Positions 1 through 3,390 of a stretch of 5,864 nt of DNA are shown one piece after another. Origin of the DNA: CAZFLN01 sp964519905 (lineage in GTDB: Bacteria; Patescibacteriota; Microgenomatia; UBA1400; UBA1396); contig CAZFLN010000021.1 of assembly GCA_964519905.1 (NCBI GenBank), positions 1 to 5,864 on the forward strand, written 5' to 3'. The notes beneath the pieces are model-generated. The model ran no database searches and was not told the DNA's origin. It saw only the letters and a program-made list of their open reading frames with translations. The translations under genes were made by a program, and so were the position numbers. The first letter of the stretch is position 1, and each line of letters starts with the position of its first letter.

Positions 1-1
1 G

Positions 2-280
2 TCTCTTCCAGTACCGAGCAGACCTGCTGCGAAACGCACCAGAGAAAATGACACGCTTCCGCTTTACCTGGCAAGAAGTTATCCCCTGGTTTTCACCAGC
101 TGCAAGGGAAAACGGCTAGAAGTATTCCCGAGAGAATTTCCTCCAAACTCGCTAGCATACTTGCGTTTTGACCCCAATACAGCGTATAATGAAGGCACGG
201 GTGCATACTTCATTCGTAATAAAATATTGATTAACCGCTCAAAAATAGACAGAACACTACAATGTACCATTCAGTTTTGA
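2..280 (+). CDS. 3' end of an unidentified gene, truncated by the window edge
   Basis: An uninterrupted reading frame runs from the left edge for 92 codons to a TGA stop at 278-280. It has no in-frame ATG or GTG, so the start must lie outside the window. The translation looks protein-like: mixed composition, no low complexity, with stretches such as LPLYLARSYPLVF, RFDPNTAYNEGTG and AYFIRNKILINRSKID. No motif I recognise is present and there is no clear transmembrane helix. A chance opening of this length is unlikely but not impossible. The frame ends 75 bp before the rny start on the same strand, so the two genes may be co-transcribed, although a -10-like sequence also lies inside it. Function unknown; the coding call itself is moderately sure. 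Confidence 0.6.
   Translation, partial: SLPVPSRPAAKRTRENDTLPLYLARSYPLVFTSCKGKRLEVFPREFPPNSLAYLRFDPNTAYNEGTGAYFIRNKILINRSKIDRTLQCTIQF
161..190 (+). promoter_or_regulatory. Candidate rny promoter
   Basis: A perfect -10 hexamer TATAAT lies at 185-190. With an 18-nt spacer the -35 would be TTGCGT (161-166), matching only its first three bases. A better -35 match, TTGACC (168-173), is only 11 nt from the -10, too close for ordinary sigma-70 use. The site is inside the upstream reading frame and would give a leader of roughly 160 nt for rny. It could be a chance match in coding sequence. Confidence 0.35.
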
Positions 281-305
281 TTGATACACCAACGCACATT
301 TCGTC

Positions 306-323
306 TTCCCTGGACACAGGGGA
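306..323 (+). promoter_or_regulatory. Stem-loop in the rny leader
   Basis: Positions 306-312 pair with 317-323 around the tetraloop GACA. The core is CCCTG/CAGGG, extended by one G-U and one A-T pair. It is followed by no T-run, so it is not an intrinsic terminator. It lies 10 nt upstream of the second rny leader hairpin and may form one structured leader with it. Confidence 0.45.
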
Positions 324-333
324 ATCTTTGAGT

Positions 334-355
334 GGGTTAGTCGGGGAGACTACCC
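334..355 (+). promoter_or_regulatory. Hairpin presenting the rny Shine-Dalgarno in its loop
   Basis: GGGTTAGTC (334-342) pairs with GACTACCC (348-355), giving eight base pairs with one bulged T at 337 or 338. The five-base loop GGGGA (343-347), with the adjoining G348, is the only good Shine-Dalgarno for rny and sits 7 nt from the ATG at 356. The 3' arm ends exactly at the start codon, and 332-333 could pair further with its first two bases. The ribosome-binding site is therefore shown in a loop while the start codon is masked or stacked against the stem. This is a plausible translational control element; the regulator, if any, is not visible. Confidence 0.55.
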
Positions 356-1996
356 ATGTCATTCTTTCGTTCTTTTTCTAAAGCCTTACAATCAGGCAAG
401 AAATCATCTTCAGAAGAAAAATCTGAGCCAGTAAAAAAGGGCTTTTTCTCGAATCGTCGTGGTCAGAAGACTGCCGCGAAGGCTAAAGGCGCCAAGGGTG
501 GATCATATCTGTCCAAGGCTAAACCAAATGTAGCTGGTGGGAAACCACAACCAAATGCTCCGGCTATTACCAAAACTTTGGAACAGGCTGAGCAAGCGCT
601 CCAACAGGCCCAGGCAAAGTCCCGTGAGATTTTGATTGAAGCAAAGTCAGAGGCCTTAAAAATTCGCGAAGCTGCTGAGCAAGAACAACGCGAGCTTCAA
701 AAGAAGTTGGTTGAACAGCAGCGCAACTTGGATCGTCAGCTTAGTACTATTAGTCAACGCTTAGAACAGGTGGATCGTCGTGAAGAGCAGATTGATCGAA
801 AATTAACAGATCTCGACGCGAAACAAAATGATCTGGAGTCCAAAAAGGAAGAACTTATTTCTGATTTGGAAAAAGCCAGTTCTCTTACTCGAGATCAGGC
901 AAAGCAAGAACTTTTGGATCGTATTTCTAACACGGTTGATCGCCAAGCAGCACAAATGATCCAGCAAAAGTTGGAAGTGGCTCGCCAAGAAGCCGATGAT
1001 CAAGCCAAAGAGATTCTCGTCGATGCTATGAAGCACGGGGCTACTGACTACGTGGCTGAATACACTATCTCAGTGGTGAAGCTTCCAGATGCTGATATGA
1101 AGGGCCGCATTATTGGAAAAGACGGTCGAAATATTCGTTCCTTTGAGCGTGCCACTGGTGTGGACGTAGAACTCGATGGCGAAGCGCCAAATGAAGTTCG
1201 TTTGTCGAGTTTTGATCCTGTTCGCCGCGAAATTGCGCGTATTTCTTTGGAGCGATTGCTCAAGGATGGACGTATTCAACCAAGTCGCATCGAGGAAGTG
1301 GTTCAGAAAGTGACCAAAGAACTCGAAAAAATTATGTTCGAGGAAGGCAAGCGCCTGTGTCATAAAGTCGGTATCTTTAATTTGCCGAATGATCTGATGG
1401 CCTTGCTTGGACGGTTCAAGTATCGCTTCTCTTATGGTCAGAACTTGATTCAACACACGTTGGAAGAAACACAAATCGGTATCAAGCTGGCAAATGAGCT
1501 GGGCTTGAATACTCGAACTGTGACCATGGGATGTTTGTTGCACGACGTCGGTAAGATCGTAGAAGGCGAAGGAAATCACGTGGAATTGGGCGTGCGTTTG
1601 CTCAAGAAATATGGCATGCCACAGGAAGTTATTGACTGTGTTGCGCAGCACCACGAAGACGAGCCCTTTACTTCTCTGGAGTCCATGGTAGTCTACATCT
1701 CTGACGCGATTTCCGGTGCCCGACCAGGCGCTCGAAATGAAAATCATGAAGACTATATTCAACGTCTTGGGAAGCTGGAAGAAATTGCTCTCAGCTACTC
1801 AGCGGTGGAAAAGGCCTTTGCGATTCAAGCAGGACGCGAAGTTCGTGTTATACTAAAGCCTGAGAAAAGTTCGGATAGAGACGTAAATGTTATCGCGACT
1901 GAGATCGCGGAACGCTACGAAAATGAGATGACCTATCCAGGAACGGTGACGGTCAACGTCATTCGCGAACTCCGCGGCAACTCTGTGGCGAAATAG
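356..1996 (+). CDS. rny: Ribonuclease Y, variant without an N-terminal membrane helix
   Basis: RNase Y is an endoribonuclease that starts mRNA decay. This 546-residue protein has the family order. A long charged coiled coil (about 71-230) is followed by a KH domain with GRIIGKDG at 250-257 (GxxG 254-257) and the SSFDPVRREIAR stretch. The HD phosphohydrolase domain has LLHDVGK with the metal-binding pair H396-D397, then HHEDEP from 432. The C-terminal RNase Y domain shows SGARPGAR, VEKAFAIQAGREVRV and TYPGTVTVNVIRE. Catalytic residues look intact. The family's usual N-terminal transmembrane helix is absent. Residues 1-70 are instead polar and basic (13 Lys and 3 Arg against 3 Glu), preceded by a possible amphipathic segment MSFFRSFSKAL. 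The start is fixed by GGGGAG at 343-348. Identification is near certain; cytosolic or peripheral location is inference. Confidence 0.96.
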   Translation: MSFFRSFSKALQSGKKSSSEEKSEPVKKGFFSNRRGQKTAAKAKGAKGGSYLSKAKPNVAGGKPQPNAPAITKTLEQAEQALQQAQAKSREILIEAKSEALKIREAAEQEQRELQKKLVEQQRNLDRQLSTISQRLEQVDRREEQIDRKLTDLDAKQNDLESKKEELISDLEKASSLTRDQAKQELLDRISNTVDRQAAQMIQQKLEVARQEADDQAKEILVDAMKHGATDYVAEYTISVVKLPDADMKGRIIGKDGRNIRSFERATGVDVELDGEAPNEVRLSSFDPVRREIARISLERLLKDGRIQPSRIEEVVQKVTKELEKIMFEEGKRLCHKVGIFNLPNDLMALLGRFKYRFSYGQNLIQHTLEETQIGIKLANELGLNTRTVTMGCLLHDVGKIVEGEGNHVELGVRLLKKYGMPQEVIDCVAQHHEDEPFTSLESMVVYISDAISGARPGARNENHEDYIQRLGKLEEIALSYSAVEKAFAIQAGREVRVILKPEKSSDRDVNVIATEIAERYENEMTYPGTVTVNVIRELRGNSVAK

Positions 1997-2021
1997 TCAC
2001 GGAAGTGTCTTAGCTGGAAGG

Positions 2022-2058
2022 TCGCACAGATCGCTGCTGATCATCACGATCTGAGCGA
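2022..2058 (+). promoter_or_regulatory. Stem-loop between rny and hup
   Basis: CAGATCG (2027-2033) pairs with CGATCTG (2047-2053). After an A-A mismatch, TCGC (2022-2025) pairs with GCGA (2055-2058). The 13-nt loop contains the palindrome TGATCA. The sequence after it is A-rich rather than T-rich, so it is not a canonical terminator. It lies in the hup leader, about 50 nt before the hup start, and might be a processing or operator site. The rest of the 1997-2108 spacer is an A-rich leader with no clear promoter. Confidence 0.4.
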
Positions 2059-2108
2059 GTGCTTACAAAAGAACTGCCAAAAAAAACGAGAACGAGAAAA
2101 GGAGAAAC

Positions 2109-2384
2109 ATGACAAAATCAGATTTAATTGCTACCGTTGCCAAGCAGGCGAACTTGACCAACAAGGCCGCTCAGCAAGCTATTGAAGCCTTTTTGGACGA
2201 GACTATGCGCGCTCTGAGCAAGGGTGACAAGGTTCTCTGGTCCGGTTTCGGTACCTTCGACGTTCGAAAAGTCGCCGACAAGCGCGTTGTTCCTTTTGGA
2301 AAGACTGAGCTGACTCGCGTTATTAAGTCTCACCGCGTTGTGAACTTCAAGGCTGGAAAGCCACTCAAGGAAGCGGTTAAATAA
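2109..2384 (+). CDS. hup: HU/IHF-family DNA-binding protein
   Basis: HU proteins are small dimeric nucleoid proteins that bind and bend DNA with little sequence specificity. The 91-residue length is typical. The helical dimer body (MTKSDLIATVAKQ... to residue 40), the signature GFGTFDVRK starting at residue 47, and the closing FKAGKPLKEAVK are all present. The beta-arm is unusual. The common GRNPxTG tip is replaced by DKRVVPFGKTELTR (about 57-70), leaving only a proline (P62) near the place of the DNA-intercalating one. The start is set by AAAAGGAG at 2097-2104, four bases before ATG. The gene follows rny by 112 bp and ends before a strong terminator. It may be read from upstream; an extended -10-like TGTTATACT at 1846-1854 inside rny is a weak alternative promoter. 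Whether it is HU or another family member cannot be told from sequence alone. Confidence 0.93.
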   Translation: MTKSDLIATVAKQANLTNKAAQQAIEAFLDETMRALSKGDKVLWSGFGTFDVRKVADKRVVPFGKTELTRVIKSHRVVNFKAGKPLKEAVK

Positions 2385-2407
2385 GGTGAAGGACTCTCCT
2401 TTAGGCC

Positions 2408-2435
2408 GATAATATTTTCTTTCGGAAATATTATC
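2408..2435 (+). promoter_or_regulatory. AT-rich hairpin inside element 1
   Basis: GATAATATTTTC (2408-2419) folds back on GGAAATATTATC (2424-2435) with a TTTC loop and a single T-G pair, giving a 12-bp stem directly inside the left arm. The 3' strand carries GGAAATATT, which recurs at a matching place in the second element (minus strand of 2772-2780). No T-run follows. It may stabilise the hup mRNA 3' end or be part of the repeat's fold. Confidence 0.5.
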
Positions 2436-2456
2436 AACTTACTCTGGAAAATACAG

Positions 2457-2494
2457 AAAGAGCTCTGCAGAAATGCAGGGCTCTTTTCGTTTTT
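2457..2494 (+). terminator. Intrinsic terminator of hup
   Basis: A 13-bp stem pairs 2457-2469 with 2474-2486, capped by a GAAA tetraloop and with one T-G pair. It is followed by the T-rich tract TCGTTTTT. This is a textbook Rho-independent terminator, 72 bp after the hup stop. On the minus strand the hairpin is followed by CTTTCTGTATTTTCC, so it may also weakly stop transcripts coming from the convergent tRNA gene. Confidence 0.9.
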
Positions 2495-2578
2495 ACAGAA
2501 AATATTTCAGACAATGAACTCTGTTTTCTCTGGGAGTGCGGAAATAAATTATAGGCCTAAAGGAGAGTCCTTTATTTG

Positions 2579-2652
2579 TACCAGGGGTGAGATTTGAACT
2601 CACGACCTTGGGTTTATGAATCCCATGCTCTAACCAACTGAGCTACCCTGGC
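2579..2652 (-). tRNA. tRNA-Met type, anticodon CAT
   Basis: The minus strand folds into a full cloverleaf of 74 nt. The acceptor stem is GCCAGGG/CCCTGGT (first pair G-U), the D arm is GCTC/GAGC with AGTTGGTTA, the anticodon loop is TTCATAA, and the T arm is GTGAG/CTCAC with TTCAAAT. The discriminator base is A73. The genome continues CAA after it, so the CCA end must be added enzymatically. The CAT anticodon allows elongator Met, initiator Met or lysidine-modified Ile2. The three G-C pairs lie one step away from the initiator register (28-30 rather than 29-31), so elongator Met is preferred, with Ile2 not excluded. Position 31-39 is an A-A mismatch at the base of the anticodon loop. The gene is convergent with hup and divergent from rpsO. 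Confidence 0.93.
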
Positions 2653-2667
2653 GAGGTGTAGGGGAGT

Positions 2668-2696
2668 ATTATACCGTACTTTTCTGCTGGGTTAAA
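2668..2696 (-). promoter_or_regulatory. Promoter of the tRNA gene
   Basis: Read on the minus strand, a perfect TATAAT lies at 2673-2668. TTTAAC (2696-2691), a weak -35 match, lies 17 nt upstream. Transcription would begin near 2661, leaving about nine bases before the mature tRNA 5' end. The -35 region touches the left edge of the second inverted-repeat element, whose arm also reads TTGACC on this strand but 23 nt from the -10. Confidence 0.65.
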
Positions 2697-2813
2697 GGTC
2701 AAACCCTTAGGCCTATATGAAAATACCAGGCGAAAAAGTGTAAAAAAGGGAGAAGTTTTAAAGAGAGATCAAATATTTCCCAGATCAGAATATGGGCCTA
2801 AGGGTTTGACCTT
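2695..2813 (-). repeat. Inverted-repeat element 2 (119 bp, 19-bp perfect arms)
   Basis: AAGGTCAAACCCTTAGGCC (2695-2713) is the exact reverse complement of 2795-2813. Pairing extends inward to 2718/2790 with one mismatch directly after GGCC (T2714 against G2794), so 23 of 24 positions match. The arms share AAGG, a C, CC and TTAGGCC with element 1 and have the same length. Flanks and the odd base show that this copy is inverted relative to element 1. The 3' end of the block reads GGTGAAGG on the minus strand, like the left edge of element 1, and the tRNA-side ends of both copies read TAAAGG going into the arm. The 71-bp interior is A-rich and non-coding. The element fills the space between the divergent tRNA and rpsO promoters, so its arms could also act as operator sites. 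Confidence 0.75.
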
Positions 2814-2819
2814 CACCTA

Positions 2820-2828
2820 TGCTATAAT
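2820..2828 (+). promoter_or_regulatory. Extended -10 promoter of rpsO
   Basis: TGCTATAAT at 2820-2828 is a perfect extended -10 element, which can work without a strong -35. The nearest -35-like sequence, TTGACC (2806-2811), lies only 11 nt upstream and inside the right arm of the inverted-repeat element. Transcription would start near 2835, giving a leader of about 58 nt that contains a small hairpin GCGT/ACGC at 2858-2869. Confidence 0.75.
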
Positions 2829-2880
2829 AACCAGACTAAAACACACTTTCCCATCTGGCGTGCGGACGCGAGAAGGACGA

Positions 2881-2886
2881 AAGGAG
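2881..2886 (+). promoter_or_regulatory. Ribosome-binding site fixing the rpsO start
   Basis: AAGGAG lies 6 nt before the ATG at 2893. It selects this start over the in-frame ATG at 2806, which lies upstream of the -10 box and would add 29 residues unlike S15. The surrounding AAAGGAGAAACAT is identical to the sequence before hup. Confidence 0.85.
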
Positions 2887-2892
2887 AAACAT

Positions 2893-3162
2893 ATGGCATT
2901 GACTCCGCAGATCAAATCAGAAATTATTGCAAGCTTCAGTCAGGGCGAAGGGGATACAGGTTCTCCAGAAGTCCAGGTTGCTTTGCTGACTCATCAGATC
3001 GCAGATCTGACCGAGCACCTCAAGCAGCACAAGAAGGATAATCACTCTCGCAAGGGCCTCCTTAAGATGGTCGCCAAGCGTCGTCGATTGTTGAATTTCT
3101 TGATGCGCAAGAGTGAAGAGCGTTATCAGCAATTGATTGAGCGCTTGAACCTGACCAAATAA
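2893..3162 (+). CDS. rpsO: 30S ribosomal protein S15
   Basis: S15 binds the central domain of 16S rRNA early in small-subunit assembly. From the ATG at 2893 the protein is 89 residues, the standard bacterial length. Family landmarks are in place: DTGSPEVQVALLT from residue 21, HKKDNHSRKGLL from residue 46, the basic KRRRLLNFL stretch, and the closing RYQQLIERLNL. The conserved rRNA-contacting residues of the DTGS and HKKDxHS segments are all present. The gene has its own extended -10 promoter and precedes pnp by 228 bp, the rpsO-pnp order found in many bacteria. S15 autoregulates its mRNA in several lineages. The short leader here has only a small hairpin, so such control is not demonstrated. 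Confidence 0.97.
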   Translation: MALTPQIKSEIIASFSQGEGDTGSPEVQVALLTHQIADLTEHLKQHKKDNHSRKGLLKMVAKRRRLLNFLMRKSEERYQQLIERLNLTK

Positions 3163-3174
3163 GTCGGGTACACT
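3145..3174 (+). promoter_or_regulatory. Weak candidate pnp promoter at the rpsO end
   Basis: TTGAAC (3145-3150) and TACACT (3169-3174) are separated by 18 nt, each matching four of six consensus bases. The site overlaps the rpsO stop codon and would start transcription just before the pnp leader hairpins. A separate pnp promoter between rpsO and pnp is known in Escherichia coli. Here it is a weak match, and co-transcription with rpsO is equally likely since no terminator separates the genes. Confidence 0.3.
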
Positions 3175-3181
3175 ACACGCA

Positions 3182-3197
3182 CACGTTACAAAACGTG
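3182..3197 (+). promoter_or_regulatory. Small stem-loop in the rpsO-pnp spacer
   Basis: CACGTT (3182-3187) pairs with AACGTG (3192-3197) around the loop ACAA. There is no following T-run. It is modest in strength and may only be part of a larger leader fold. Confidence 0.3.
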
Positions 3198-3215
3198 ATT
3201 GAAGAAGTGAACATC

Positions 3216-3261
3216 GGTGGGGTGGCGAGAGGTGAGAATTCACCAAACTCGCCACCCCACC
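3216..3261 (+). promoter_or_regulatory. Very stable hairpin in the pnp leader
   Basis: GGTGGGGTGGCGAG (3216-3229) pairs perfectly with 3248-3261. Inside, GGTGA (3231-3235) pairs with TCACC (3240-3244) over a GAAT loop, separated by a small A/AAA internal loop. The whole makes a near-continuous 19-bp stem. Neither strand has a T-run after it, so it is not an intrinsic terminator. It lies 129 nt before the pnp start. In Escherichia coli a pnp leader stem is cut by RNase III and then used by PNPase to repress itself. An equivalent role is plausible here but inferred. A GTG at 3217 in this stem opens the pnp frame but is not a credible start. Confidence 0.75.
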
Positions 3262-3376
3262 ATCAAAAAACACGAGAAAACCGGAGAGGCGAGTCGAGTT
3301 TTCACCAGTGTCCTGGTTCGGATAAGATTCCAAAACAAGGATAGTGGCGAAAAACGCTCCCCTCACCGGATTCTCC

Positions 3377-3383
3377 AGAAAGG
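3377..3383 (+). promoter_or_regulatory. Ribosome-binding site deciding the pnp start
   Basis: AGAAAGG lies 7 nt before the ATG at 3391. It is a moderate Shine-Dalgarno match. The protein homology also begins at this ATG (MQQYTQTLTVGGKEI), whereas the 58 residues encoded upstream in frame are leader sequence that includes the large hairpin. Confidence 0.7.
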
Positions 3384-3390
3384 TTGCAGT

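Larger units (their letters stand above)
2389..2572 (+). repeat. Inverted-repeat element 1 (184 bp, 19-bp perfect arms)
   Basis: The left arm AAGGACTCTCCTTTAGGCC (2389-2407) is the exact reverse complement of 2554-2572. Pairing continues inward after one mismatch (G2408 against A2553) through ATAAT/ATTAT, giving 24 of 25 paired positions (2389-2413 with 2548-2572). The interior holds a 12-bp hairpin and the hup terminator. The element starts 4 bp after the hup stop and ends 6 bp from the tRNA 3' end. Its arms are homologous to those of the second element at 2695-2813. I see no target-site duplication and no coding capacity. It could be a MITE-like repeat or a structured terminator region; which is unknown. 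Confidence 0.75.

Noticed and set aside
79..270. 63-codon minus-strand frame at the left edge
   Set aside because: It is antisense to the longer open frame 2-280, with no support of its own.
1070..1762. 230-codon minus-strand frame within rny
   Set aside because: It is an antisense shadow of a clear RNase Y coding region, with no domain and no ribosome-binding site.
2389..2572. Insertion sequence with transposase
   Set aside because: The 184-bp element has no coding frame and no target duplication was found at its edges.
2389..2813. CRISPR array or direct-repeat array
   Set aside because: The repeats are inverted pairs with unlike arms and no regularly spaced direct repeats.
2806..2892. 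N-terminal extension of S15 from an ATG at 2806
   Set aside because: It lies upstream of the -10 box, encodes 29 residues foreign to S15, and a good Shine-Dalgarno and an 89-residue family-length protein start at 2893.
3216..3261. Intrinsic terminator between rpsO and pnp
   Set aside because: The stem is strong but no T-run follows it on either strand; ATCAAAAAA follows on the plus strand.
3217..3390. N-terminal extension of PNPase from a GTG at 3217
   Set aside because: The GTG lies inside the large leader hairpin without a Shine-Dalgarno, and homology to PNPase begins only at 3391.
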